A stretch of 64,000 nucleotides of DNA from Hymenopus coronatus (lineage: Eukaryota > Arthropoda > Insecta > Mantodea > Hymenopodidae), in NCBI GenBank assembly GCA_030762935.1, contig CM060898.1, positions 101,687,281-101,751,280 on the forward strand, written 5' to 3'. Shown one piece after another: positions 44,761 through 55,603 of this stretch (position 1 is its first letter; every line of letters starts with the position of its first letter). The notes under the pieces were generated by a model. It did not search any database. It worked only from the letters and a program-made list of their open reading frames with translations, and was not told the origin of the DNA. The position numbers and the translations under genes were made by a program.

Positions 44761-45438
44761 ATCTTGTTTTCCATTTGCATGACTTTCTCTACATCTCTGT
44801 AACAAATTATTGTTAATAAGCTTACTCCTCTATCTACTTAATGCTAAGTTATATAAATATTAGCAGAGACGGTTTTATTACTTAGTCCCTTATAGGTAGA
44901 AGGCAAATAAGGGGAGACTAAACCGACAGTCAAATATTTTAAAATATGGTTGCTATTATATAGAAATCCAATTCTTTGCGTGGCCAGGTGTTCACAAGTT
45001 CCTGTATAAGAAAAGTATAGATAAGTATTTTAAAACTGAAATCAATAGCAAGGAATATCTTAAAAACGGTCAACTTCAGGGAAAAATGCATCTAACATAA
45101 ATTATGTGTTTTAACGAGTTCTATATTTTTTGTGCAGTACGTTTTTGTCTATCTGTCACAGTTTACCAGTTATGCAAAATTCCGCAAAATTCATTCAGAA
45201 TAAAGATGACTTCAGAGGTTACTTCCAGAAAATTCAAGATATACTTTTTATCTGTCATTTAAATACCTTTAATATGCTGAATTTTAAAACAAATCGTTAG
45301 AGCCATTTTTGAGAAAATCAACATTTTCCAACATCTTTCCATGTAACGGGAAGTTGGAGGTGGGAGGATCCTTAGAAGATACTGAACTTAAATACCAAGT
45401 TCGGTATTTAACGACTTTTTGTTTTTGAATTATGCTGT

Positions 45439-45476
<38 letters not shown>

Positions 45477-45608
45477 GGGCGATGTTATAGAAATACCTTT
45501 TTTGGACTCAGGGGGTCCCAAAGCATATATTTCCAGAGAAATCTCGGTATCGAATTTTTGGATGCATTACAATATCTTCTCTATACACTAAGTACGTGTA
45601 AAGAAAGT
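44761..45608 (+). mobile_element. Family-1 complete copy
   Basis: 848 bp. ATCTTGTTTTCCATTTGCAT to CGTGTAAAGAAAGT, with (CA)n at 45443-45473. The next family-1 5' end follows within a few bases. Confidence 0.9.
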
Positions 45609-45612
45609 AAAT

Positions 45613-46080
45613 ATATTGTATTTCATTTACATGAATTTCTCTAGCTGTCGCCCTCCGTGGTGTAATTCTTACCATGCTAGCTTCAAATACGCAAGGTCGC
45701 AGGTTCAAACCCGGCGGAGGATTTTTTCGGGCGTAAAAATCCTTAGCGTGGCTTTCTTCTGAAGGGAAGTAAAGACGTTATTCCCATGGCGTAGATTTAT
45801 GGCACATAAAAGAAGCTTTGCACAGAGGCCTCTGAGTAAAATTAATCGGACTTTCACGCCCTGTATGAAATGGGAGCTCAGAACTACAGTAGTTAAATAA
45901 AAATCTATTTCATTTCTGTCTAGCTGTTCTGGAAACAAACTATTTTCAGAAAAAATTATTATATCATAGACGAACATTAGCAGAAATGGTATTATTACTT
46001 ACAGAAGAACAAGAAGGAGAGTAAGGGAATACACAAGGCTAAAGCGATAGTCAAACCCTTTAAAAGCTACCAGGTATATC
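45613..46080 (+). mobile_element. Family-1 5' part split by a SINE
   Basis: TATTTCATTTACATGAATTT to TCTAGCTGT (45648), then the SINE, then TCTGGAAACAAACTATTTTC to about 46080. It is cut off after ~200 bp of element sequence by the next copy. Confidence 0.85.
45649..45918 (+). mobile_element. tRNA-derived SINE family D, full length, 9-bp target duplication
   Basis: 270 bp. The head reads CGCCCTCCGTGGTGTAATTC (A-box-like TGGTGTAATTCTTACC), with B-box AGGTTCAAACCC (45701-45712) and the acceptor-like GGCGGAGG. The body has GGGCGTAAAAATCCTTAGCG, GAAGGGAAGTAAAGACG, AGAGGCCTCTGAGTAAAATT and CAGAACTACAGTAGTT. TCTAGCTGT is repeated at 45640-45648 and 45919-45927. This is the best-preserved copy of the family. 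Confidence 0.93.
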
Positions 46081-46102
46081 TGGAAAACACTTAACTGAAA
46101 AA

Positions 46103-46972
46103 ATCTGATGTGCACCATTCACATGACTTTCTCTACATCTCTGTAACAAACTATTGTTAAAAAGCTTATGCCTCTATTTACTTTATGCTACTCGAGAACA
46201 GATTAGCACAAATAGTCTTATTACTTGTTTCCTTGTAAGTAGAAGCGAAATAAGGGAGTACCATAGTTTAAAGTGATAGTCAAAAGCTGGTTGCTATGTG
46301 ACAAGTTCCTTTGTTTATATGGACAGAAGTTGACAAATTTTATTCCTATATGAGAAGAGTAATTTTTCATAGCTGAAACCAAAAATAATGAATGTCTCAA
46401 AAACGATCAACTCCACGAAAAAAGATTATATAACAAAAATTGTGTGTTTTAACGTGCTCTACATTTCTTGTGTAGTAAGTTTTTATCTAAGTCTTACGGT
46501 TTAGCAGTTACGCAAAATTCCGTAAAATTCGTCCAGAAAAAAGTTGTCTTTAGAAGCTATTCCCAGAAAATTCAAGATATACATTTTGTTTGTCAGGTAA
46601 ATATATTTAATATTTGATATTTTAATCAAAATCGTTAGAGCTATTTTTGCGAAAATCAAAATGTTCGAAATAAGTTACATGTAAAGGGTAGTTTGGGGTT
46701 AGAGGATTTTTCTCAAAACCTTCATGTTGCTTCCCTGGAAGATACTAAACTTAAATACCAAGTTTGGTATTTTACCGACTTTTCGTTTTTGAGTTATCAT
46801 GTTCACGGACACACACACATACACGGATCTTTTTGTGAAAATGTTTTTTTTTTTTTTTTTGGATATAAGGGACCGTAAAACATATATTTCCAGTGAAATC
46901 TCGGTATTGAATTTTTGGGTGGAGTGCAATACCTTCTCTATACACTATGCACATAGTACGTGTAGAGAAAGT
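46103..46972 (+). mobile_element. Family-1 complete copy
   Basis: 870 bp. TCTGATGTGCACCATTCACA to CGTGTAGAGAAAGT, with a T-run of 18 (46844-46861) beside the shortened CA tract. Confidence 0.92.
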
Positions 46973-46984
46973 AATAAAAATGTC

Positions 46985-47120
46985 TGAACTGCTACATTCT
47001 CTACGTATGCTTCAACAAACTATGCTTACAAAGGCTTATTTTTATATGTAGTTCTTTCTTACTGAAATGAACATTAGCAGAAATAGTCTTGCTACGATGT
47101 TCTTTCCTTGTACAGCAAAG
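46985..47120 (+). mobile_element. Family-1 5' fragment
   Basis: TGCTACATTCTCTACGTATG to CTTTCCTTGTACAG. It has the 5' subterminal region only. Confidence 0.7.
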
Positions 47121-47729
47121 ACAATAAAAATGCGCCTGGCGCTGTGATTCTGCTAAAAATGTGAACATTTGACGGGACTCTCTTCTTTCCACGATTTCCA
47201 TTCTGATACAATGTACTACGCGAGTAAGAAAAGACAAAACCGATTGGTCAATCCACCCCTTTATCCCTCACCCCACTCGACGCTACGTATAAGCAGTGTG
47301 TTAAGTTTGTCCACCACATGCAAGAATTACCCTGGCAATAGAACTTCAGTATGAAGCGCAGAGAAAAGATTACCTAATTTTGTGTCACCCGGTGAGAGAG
47401 GTGGATTATTATCCACAGAAAGCGCAGAGATTACCAGTTCGCAACTCAGAAACTTATTTGTTGCATGTTACGTTTCATGTTCAACCTCTTAGTGAACTAG
47501 ACCTGTCCAACATGCTTTTAAGAGCACTGCAAACAGGTGAAAGACATGGGCGGAGTCAGAGAAAAGACCCCGTTTTACGATAAGTATTTCCAAGCGTATT
47601 TTTACGACATTTGAGTGTACAGGGCGAATAAAGAAATGCAATGAGGTAAAGCGAGTCAACTATTTTAAAATCTGTCCACTATGTGATTGTGCTGAAATTC
47701 CGTCTTTGTTTGACCAGAATGAAAAAAAA
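47121..47729. other. Interval without recognised gene
   Basis: Two plus-strand frames (47169-47354 and 47380-47583) have no recognisable domain. At 47640-47725 a short family-1 piece (GCGAGTCAACTATTTTAAAA, GTTTGACCAGAATGAAAA) precedes the next copy. Confidence 0.4.
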
Positions 47730-48598
47730 ATCTGATGTTACACTCTCATAACTTTCTCTAACTGCTCTACAAACTTCCTACAAAAGATTCTTCTTCTTTG
47801 TACACAATGCTAATCGAGATAAATATTAGCCGAATTTTCTTATTACTTAGTTCCTTATAAATAGGAGAGAATAAGGGAATGCGCTATGCAAAAGTGATTG
47901 TCAAATGTTTTAAAAGCTATCGTTATGCAATTGTCATTGCAAATCACTTCTTTGCTTGGTCAGGAGTAGAACAAAAGATAAACGGACACTTCCTGTTTGA
48001 GAAAAGTTTAAGTACTTCACAATTGAAACCAGTGACAAGGAATAGCACGGAAACGGTTACCTCCACAACAAAAACATAAAGGACATAAATTGTGTTTTCA
48101 CGTGATGCACATTTTTCGTGAAGTGAGTTTTTTTTCTATCTCTTACGGTTTTGCAGTTAAGCAAAATTCATCCAGAATAAAGAATTCTTCAGAGGCTAAT
48201 CTCCAAAAGTTTGAGATATAAATTTTATTTCGGACATAAATAGCTTTAATATACGGGATTTTAATCAAAATCGTTCGAGCCATTTTTAAGAAAATCAATA
48301 TTTTCAAAATTTTTCCATGTAAAGGGTGGTTTGTGGTAGGGGGACTTTTTTGAAAATCTTCGTGTCGCATCCTTGGAAGATACTAAACCTAAATACCAAG
48401 TTTGGTATTTAACGGTCTTTTCGTTTTGGGGCTATGCTGTCCACAGACACACACGGACCTTTTTTTAAAAATGTTTTTTTCGGACTCAGGGGACACCAAA
48501 ACATATATTTCCGGTGAAATCTCTGTATCGAAATTTTGGGTGCATTACAATACCTCCTCTATCTCTATGTAGATTGTACATATTGGGCTAGAGAAAGT
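47730..48598 (+). mobile_element. Family-1 complete copy
   Basis: 869 bp. TCTGATGTTACACTCTCATA to GGGCTAGAGAAAGT. It has the variant hairpin CTATCTCTATGTAGATTGTA, the same subfamily as 18928-19370. Confidence 0.9.
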
Positions 48599-48606
48599 AA
48601 ACATAT

Positions 48607-49150
48607 GAATAAAGAAGTCCTATTTAAGAAAACTACCGTCTATAACAAACAATTTCTCGTAAATGTTAAGATCCTTAACAAAACTGTATATGACATTAAT
48701 TGCGTATTATGATGAGATGTATATTTTTGTGTAGTGCGTTTTTTGTTTTGTTTTTTGTTTTTGATTTTACTATTAATAACGATGTATCGGTTATGCAATA
48801 GTCTTCCAGAATAAAGAGGAATTTAGAGGCTATTATCACAAAAGTCATGATATACATTTTATTTGTCATAGAAACATTTTAAACATATGGTATTTTGGCC
48901 AAAATCATATCATTTTTTTAAAAAATTAAAATTTCGATAAAAGGTGATTATTTTGAAAAATCTTTAAGTCGCACCCTTGAAGAGCCTTACTTAATTATCG
49001 TTTTGGAGTTGTACTGTTTATAAAACACACACATGGATATGTTTCTAAAGAGGATTGAAGGGAACTTAAAACGTAATTCCGGTGAAATTTCGACATCGAG
49101 TGGGGGAATGCAATACCTTCTTTGTCCCTTTGTACGTTATGGAAGTTAAA
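48607..49150 (+). mobile_element. Family-1 copy, diverged, 5' end missing
   Basis: From about AGAAGTCCTATTTAAGAAAA to ATACCTTCTTTGTCCCTTTG, with a T-rich expansion at 48738-48766. The hairpin is eroded. Confidence 0.72.
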
Positions 49151-49807
49151 AGAGAAAATAAAAAAAAATAGTTTTAGTTCAATTTATATTATTCCTTACA
49201 TATGCAAGACTTATATAAAATTAAAGAAGAATTTAAAGTAAGAAGTAAAGAGTGCAGAAATGGTAACGTTTAAGGGATTACAAGTTAACAGCCTTCGGTT
49301 GTTGAATACATTAGATACAGGAGTGGAGTCTGTACATACATACTATCCACTCCCGCCCGACACGATATAATTTTTTACTTTTTCTGTTTTTGCTTTTTTT
49401 TTCAACTGTGCCCCAAGGTACTGGTAAGATATTTTGCAAAAACATCGAAGGTGCGACACTCGCAAGTGCATTCATTTCTAAATGAATTTAGATCGAGCTC
49501 ATTTCTATTAATGCTGAAGAAGTTTTTCCAGTATAAACTATGCTTAACAAATGATCATACAAAATGTACATAGCTCTCCATTACATTACATTGACCACGA
49601 TGAAAGAGATTGAAGTAGTGCCACCTAGAGTAACGACTGTATCTAAAAATCACAAGTTGCCGTACAAAAATTGTAAATATGGATATGCATTAATACTCAC
49701 ATACCTTACAAAGTTCTACTATAATACTATATGCTATATGAATTATAAATAAACATGTAATTAGTATTTTAATGGCCATGAGTAATAGATTAATTTTTCA
49801 TTTCTCT

Positions 49808-50118
49808 GTATACCCTCCGGGGATGTAAGACTTACATGCCCCAGGACATACAAGCCAGCGCCTGAACTCACAGCCCGTTGAGGAGAAAAAACTCTGAATC
49901 AAACATAAGCCAGAATGGGTGATCAGTCCAATGTCTAGTATGAAAGTGAGGCATTCGAAGTTGACGGTGAAATGGATGATAGGAGTGGTGTTGGTGAGAA
50001 ACCGGATAATCCGGATAGTACCCGCCCAGAAGCCGCGGCCCCTTGCAATCGAGCACGGGCCGCTTAGGTTAGAGCCTTCGGTCTAAACACACGGTCATTG
50101 CGCCGACTCGATGTTTAC
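49808..50118 (-). mobile_element. tRNA-derived SINE, family C
   Basis: Minus-strand head GAGTCGGCGCAATGACCGTG, GTGTTTAGACCGAAGGCTCT, GGTTTCTCACCAACACCACT and ATCATCCATTTCACCGTCAA. It ends near CCCTCCGGGG. The order matches the copy at 28890. Limits are approximate and no duplication was found. Confidence 0.68.
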
Positions 50119-50361
50119 TGTAATATAAAATGAAACAGTAAAATGTTTCATTCTGCAAAGACAGTACTTTAGTTGAAGAGATCCATAGTGATTCCTGACA
50201 GTTGTTTTACCTCGTGGCCTCTCCGTTACACTGTTGCCACTTCGTCCTGTCCACGGCTGCAGCAACAAACCTCTGTCTCTTGGCAGGGCTTCTTCTCTTA
50301 AAGTATCTTCATCGTCAACTTCATGTTCATCGTTGCTTCTAAAGTCAAAGTCACTTCCATA
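50095..50361 (-). other. Open frame with acidic, coding-like composition (possible exon)
   Basis: No in-frame ATG start, but 88 codons are open between stops. The predicted peptide begins YGSDFDFRSNDEHEVDDEDT and continues with LREEALPRDRGLLLQPWTGR. A consensus-like 5' splice site (GAG|GTAAAA; GT at 50210-50209 on the minus strand) follows SVTERPR. An AG lies just before the frame, so a ~150-bp exon at 50211-50361 is possible. The upstream minus-strand frame at 50298-50501 (LLASSSPSVTVNISSDM) would join it by a one-base shift, so a decayed gene or transposase N-terminus is equally possible. Function unknown. Confidence 0.3.
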
Positions 50362-51172
50362 TCACTGCTTATATTTACAGTTACACTAGGACTACTTGAC
50401 GCCAACAGAAACTGCATTGCAACAAGGATGAAATCATTGTTTAGATAGCATGAATCTATTGGCAGAGAGGCACACACACCTCTTACCAGCCTAGACAGCA
50501 CGCTGGCTGTCAGATCTCCCCGAGTTTTAATGTTGTATCCTTGGTTTTGTCTTCGCTGTTAAAAAACCGGTTTATAAAGCACATGCTATTTCTGTCTACA
50601 GATGGGCTTAGTGGAATGCATACGAGTGCATTGGTGCAGTGCTTGGGGGCAAAGCTTTTCAAGGTAATTAAAAATATTACCCTATTTCGGTCCACGCAGC
50701 TCACCACTTCAACTGCTTCCCCTCTCCCCTCTTTGACTGACTACCATCCGGTGATGGTGGGAAAGTTGGTGATGCAGAGAAAGTTTGCAGTCGCGGCTGT
50801 ATCAGTTTTACTATCCGCGCATGCCTGATTGAATGTAGGTAACAAAAAAAATAATTGTTTTCGCAAGTAAGGGCAGCATTGTAAACCATCTTTCTTCATG
50901 TCCTCTAAGGGACTTATCAGAGGAGAGCTTAGATGTTGAAGTTCCCTACATTGCTGTTAATAATTCTCAGTTTATATACTCTTATACTATGATTTTATGA
51001 TCACTCGCTCCCGCTTGCAGTGCCCTCTCTCTCAGATGCTGGACATGCTGGAGATTGGAGAGTGACGTAATCGGCAATAGTGGCGCCCACAACGTTCTGC
51101 GCAGGTTTTTCTTTATCCTGACAGAGCATAGATTGAAAATACGGCAAACTTCAACCTTCGATTTGTAGTAAT

Positions 51173-51174
<2 letters not shown>

Positions 51175-51220
<46 letters not shown>
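51175..51220. repeat. (TC)n microsatellite
   Basis: About 22 uninterrupted TC units, not part of a family-1 copy. Confidence 0.97.
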
Positions 51221-51222
<2 letters not shown>

Positions 51223-52136
51223 CTTGTGCTTGTCAAATAAACTCCCGAATTAAGATATTGCGAATTGTGCAATTTGATAGCCTTTGGTCTAAACGTAAAC
51301 TACAGGTTCTACACATTCCAAATATGCTCTGTAGTACTAAAGCTTCACAACAATACTAAAAATGTCAATTTTGGGAAAAGTTTGCCATTTAGTCACTTCT
51401 TAAGATTACATTACCAACATAAACCGCTGTTTCTTTTACTGAACTGTTTTTCCCCCTTAAATGCAGTGCCATGGAATGATATTCTTTAACAATTATTGCT
51501 TGTATTCTCATAACAGAATGACAATTACTTGCAAGAAAAGGACAAAAGAGCTCAACAATCGAAACATTGGAGAGAGAAAGATATGCAGCTGCCATTCCCC
51601 ATTTTACGTTTATAAGAAAAGGCACAGTTTGAACCTGATTGGCTACTCAGTGGAGAACTCGTCTGGTTCAATGACCAACCACCTTCTCGGGTATGCATTC
51701 GTAGTGAAAACAATGGTTAGGCAGATGACAAGGAACATAAAGCTTCCTCGACTACCAGCACACACGAAATACAAAGCAAAAAGAAGTAAACCGGATTCTT
51801 TCACGATGGCTGGCATCGTTTGAATTCAGAAGCTCCGATAATTTCCTTCTAGAGGGGGCAAAGACCGCCTGACCTCCGCGAGCTGAATTCGAAAACTTTA
51901 AATATTTTTGAAACAGATTCCCCTTTTCCTCTAGTGGTGAGCATTTCACTTCAGAATGCTATATCGAGAGTTCAGGTCCCTATAGATGGAGATATAAAAT
52001 CAAAGCACTATTTCTATGATCTTGTTAACTTATTTCGACTAAATTCCTTATGCGTGCACCTGTCAACTACGTGAGGAGCAGGTACCACCTGAGACAGCAA
52101 CAAGCGTCTGAACGGTATAACTCAACACTGGAACTT

Positions 52137-52370
52137 TGGCTGAATACCAAAGTTGGTATTTAAGTTCACCTCTTCCAAGGATTCCACACAAACACTTTCA
52201 AGAAAATCCTCGTCCGAAACCACCCTTTACATGGACAATTTTTTGTCTCTTTATTTTCTCCAAAGTGTGCATGACGCTCTTCATGGAAACAACTGTTTTA
52301 AGTTATTTACATGGCAAATAGAATTGTCATCTTTGATTTTATGAGAAGCTCTTGGAATGTATTGAATTCA
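52137..52370 (-). mobile_element. Family-1 internal fragment, diverged
   Basis: GGCTGAATACCAAAGTTGGT to TTTTATGAGAAGCTCTTGGA, covering the palindrome, the G-rich box and GATTAAAAT-equivalent region. Confidence 0.72.
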
Positions 52371-52383
52371 AAGTTAACTTTTT

Positions 52384-52942
52384 ACTTTCTCTATACGTAC
52401 TATGTACATATGCACTTCACCAAAAAGTTCGATTCCGAGATTTCACCGGAAATATATGTTTTAGGGTCCCCTGTATCCAAAAAAAAAGTATTTTCAGAAA
52501 AAGGTCCCTGTGTCTGTGAACACGATAACTCAAAAACGAAAAGTCGGTAAAATACCAAACTTGGTATTTAAGTTTGGTATCTTCCAGGGATGCGACAAGA
52601 AGATTTTGAGAAAAATCCCCCACCCCCAACTACTCTTTACATGGATTTTTTTTCGAAAATTTTGATTTTCTCAAAAATGGCTATAACGATTTTGATTAAA
52701 ATCAGTTATATTAAAGATATTTACACGACAAAAAAATGCATATCTTTAATTTTCTGGGAATAGCCTCTTAAAATTACTTTATTCTGGATGAATTTTACGG
52801 AATTTTGCATAACTGCTAAACCGTAACAGATGGACAAAAACTTAGAGCATAAAAATTTTAGAGCACCTTAAAACCCACAATTTATCTTATATACATTTTT
52901 TCGTGGAGTTGATCGTTTCTTAGATACTCCTTGTTTTTGGTT
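52384..52942 (-). mobile_element. Family-1 copy, interrupted or cut at a tRNA-like insert
   Basis: Hairpin ACTTTCTCTATACGTACTAT at 52384 with a deleted right arm (ACATATGCACTTC). It continues to GATACTCCTTGTTTTTGGTT, where the tRNA-like unit begins. Confidence 0.85.
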
Positions 52943-53083
52943 ACCTTACCCGGGTAACCCTAAGCGAGATTCGAACTCACGACTTGTTGTATATGAGACA
53001 GACACGTTACCATCACACTACCCAGGCGGGCATTAAAACCTTATCGGGGTTACTCACCCTAAGCGAACTCACAGCCTGTATAC
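52943..53083 (-). mobile_element. tRNA-like SINE head, family E
   Basis: Minus strand CCCGCCTGGGTAGTGTGATG with A-box-like TAGTGTGATGGTAACG and a strong B-box in GTGAGTTCGAATCTC (52966-52980), followed by GCTTAGGGTTACCCGGG. A second partial unit (CGAACTCACAGCCTGTA, CCTTATCGGGGTTACTCACC) lies at its right. It is a SINE head rather than a tRNA gene: the arms do not close cleanly and the unit is partly duplicated. Confidence 0.65.
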
Positions 53084-53722
53084 GTTTGGTATCTTCCAAG
53101 GATGCGACACGAAGTTTTTTCAAGAAACCCCCCCCCATCTCCAACCACCCTTTACATCAATTTTTTTCGAAACTTTTTATTTTCTTAAAAATGGCCCTAA
53201 CGATTTTGATTAAAATGTCGTATATTAAAGATATTTATCTGACAAATAAAAGTATATCTTGAATTTTCTGGGAATAGCCTCTGAAGACTACTTTATTCTG
53301 GTTCAATTTTACGGAATTTTGCATAACTGCTAAACCGTAAGAAATGGCAAAAACTTACTACACAAAAAAATTTAGAGCACGTTAAAACACACAATTTATG
53401 TTATATACGTTTTTTTCACGGAGTTCATTGTTTTTGAGACATTCCTTGTTTTTGGTTTCTGCTGAGAAAAACTTATACTTTTCTCATACAGGAATTTGTC
53501 AACTGCTGTCCATACAAAGGAACTTCAGTGACATAGCAGTTTTGACTATCACTTTAACCTATGGTACTCCCTTATTTCGCTTCTACTTACAAGGAAGCAA
53601 GTAATAAGGCTATTTCTGCTCATTTTTTTTCGATTAACATGTGGTAAATAGAAGCATAAGCTTTTCAACAATAATTTGTTGCAGAGATGTAGAGAAGGCT
53701 ATGTGAACGGAACACATCAGAT
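53084..53722 (-). mobile_element. Family-1 copy, hairpin end missing
   Basis: Restarts at GTTTGGTATCTTCCAAGGAT, overlapping the content of the previous copy, and ends GAACGGAACACATCAGAT at 53722. Confidence 0.85.
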
Positions 53723-54263
53723 TTTTCAGAACGACCCTTGCGTGACTTTGAAGTTTGTGTTAAGGTAGTTGCGGTTAGAAACCAACCCTCGCAGTTGCCA
53801 AGTCTTCCACTTACTGGTACCTTAAATGGGGCGCGAATCTCGATTTGCAAGCACAGCCTTCGAGTCTCTAGAAAACAGGGATTTTACTATGTTACCTCTC
53901 ACCTCTAATACATGCTTGTCTTTTGTTTGCTAATGGATACTTCACAGCGGCAGCTGGGAGCGGTCCCGTTTGAGGGCCATCATGTTTTGGAGAAAACTAT
54001 ATGTTCAGTTCCTCCTAGTAGATAAACCAGTCAACACTGAAAGAGAGTGCAGATTGAAAAACATTGAACATGCGAACAAACTTGTGGATGATTCAAACTT
54101 ATTTTGAGTGACAAGAGGGGAGCTTTTTCTTTCGATACAGCAAAGCTGTATTTTGTAATTCACTGCAATGAATTCTGAGTGAGCTTGGTTGATTTGTGTT
54201 CATTGTATTTACAAAGCTGTGCACATTATTATCCTGAAATTTTTTGTATCAAGCTTTATACTT
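53723..54263. other. Interval without recognised gene
   Basis: A frame around 53936-54025 (MDTSQRQLGAVPFEGHHVLE) and a 61-codon minus frame (53665-53850) have no recognised family. Confidence 0.35.
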
Positions 54264-54500
54264 GGACCGGTCTAACCACTCGCCTCTCATCTAAACAGCG
54301 CGGGCTTGATCCCAAACGACCGCATGTGAGATTTGTGGTGGACAAAGCGGCGCAGGGGTGGGTTTTCTCCAGGTTCTCCGGTTTCTCCCACCATCACATT
54401 TCACCGGTACTCCAATTTCATTCCATGTATCACCAGTGTCATAACCTGCGGTGCCACGAGTAGTAAAAGCGGGAATTAAACACTACCAAAAAAAAAAAAG
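54264..54500 (+). mobile_element. tRNA-derived SINE, family A, poly(A) tail and target duplication
   Basis: GGTCTAACCACTCGCCTCTC (A-box region partly lost), GTGGTGGACAAAGCGGCGCA, GGTTCTCCGGTTTCTCCCAC, TCACATTTCACCGGTACTCC, and TAAACACTACC with an A-run at 54488-54499. TATACTT flanks both sides (54257-54263 and 54504-54510). Confidence 0.87.
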
Positions 54501-54611
54501 TTGTATACTTTTATTTGTAAAAGTCCAAGGCATTCTATTTACTAACAATATAATGAAATGTTTGTCTTAGTGTGTTACTTTGTGAATTAAAACGATGCAT
54601 ATAATATCAAT

Positions 54612-54912
54612 GGGGTCGTCTGCTTAGCGCGGTGGTTGCCAATCGGGAGATCTGGGTTCGATTCCCAGTACCGGCGTGGGGATTCCCCCCCCCTGGGAGA
54701 CCTGGACCAGGATTCACTCAGCCTCGTGAGGTCCCTGGGGGCCAATTAAGGAGCAACTTGATGGAGAAGTAGCGGCTCCAGGTGGTGAAGACCGCATTAA
54801 CTGGGGGGATCGAAGCGCTGACTACATCTCACCCAATCCAGTCTATAATGGACCAAGATGGGGGACGCAGCATCCAAGGCGCTTAGTGAGCTGTGCCAAG
54901 GAGTCTCTCTCT
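54612..54912 (+). mobile_element. tRNA-derived SINE, family B, 13-bp target duplication
   Basis: GGGGTCGTCTGCTTAGCGCG head with A-box-like TTAGCGCGGTGGTTGCC, B-box GGTTCGATTCCC (54655-54666), AGTACCGGCGTGGGGATTCC, and a TC-rich 3' end. ATATAATATCAAT (54599-54611) and ATATAATGTCAAT (54913-54925) are the duplication, with one mismatch. This copy is not inside family 1. Confidence 0.92.
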
Positions 54913-54925
54913 ATATAATGTCAAT

Positions 54926-55603
54926 ATCATATAATGAGATACTTTTGGAGCAGATTATACCTCAACGTGTGTATGTTTACGCTGCAACACTCACCTCCCC
55001 AATACCCTCTCTTTATATCGTTTTCTCCCGCCATCGCATTTTCTACCGTGTATTATCAGTGTCATCGCCTGCACAATACAGCACAGAATTAAAGTAAAAA
55101 AAAAAAAAATATAATTCTGTACGATCTAATAACCGCAAATGCACAAAAGTCCAACAAATAGATTGAAAAGAAAAGATCATAACCAAAATGTTTTAAGGTG
55201 GAATATTCAATATTTAAATTTATTATAAATGAATGTTGTGAGATATTTATCATCGCAATACAGCAGCAGATTAGGTTTAACTATAAATATATGCCCTAAT
55301 TTTCCTCCTGAACTGTGTCATATTCTGGAAGTACCTTATGTATTCTGGCAGGAATTCCAATGTCCAACTAACGATGTGATGAATTATATGTAGAAAGTTG
55401 ATGAGCAGGTATTGCAAGAGTGAAATAGTTTCGTAAGCGAGTTTTTCGATAAAGAAAAGTACTCAAGGCGGACATTTAGACAGTTTGGAATGCAAAAATG
55501 AAAGATTTGATAGAGAAATAATACAATTTTCTTCAACCCCTAAGCTGAAATCAGTGAAGTATTTCTAATTTCAAATGGACGGTATTTTAGAACATCTGAA
55601 TCA
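54926..55603. other. AT-rich interval with a truncated SINE tail
   Basis: At about 55020-55110 (plus) CGTTTTCTCCCGCCATCGCA, TTATCAGTGTCATCGCCTGC and an A-run (55097-55109) match the 3' part of SINE families A and C, so this is a 5'-truncated SINE. The rest is AT-rich without coding signature. Confidence 0.6.

Larger units (their letters stand above)
49151..52136. other. 3-kb island without family-1 repeats
   Basis: Second region free of family 1. Besides the SINE at 49808-50118 and the TC microsatellite at 51175-51220, it holds several frames of 60-120 codons. The longest starting with ATG is 51461-51823 (plus, 120 codons), which I cannot identify. An acidic minus-strand frame at 50095-50361 is listed separately. 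At 50589-50663 a segment encoding DGLSGMHTSALVQCLGAKLF lies between TTCTGTCTACAG and GTAATTAA, which resemble splice sites. Confidence 0.4.

Noticed and set aside
45649..45722. tRNA gene call from clear A- and B-boxes
   Set aside because: The head continues into a SINE body with target duplication, and the same head recurs at 35845 and 32835. The tRNA-like part is a SINE promoter. The same applies to 23525, 52943 and 54612.
51461..51823. 120-codon plus-strand frame as a gene
   Set aside because: No recognisable domain, no promoter or splice context, and it overlaps other open frames. Length alone is not enough in this sequence.
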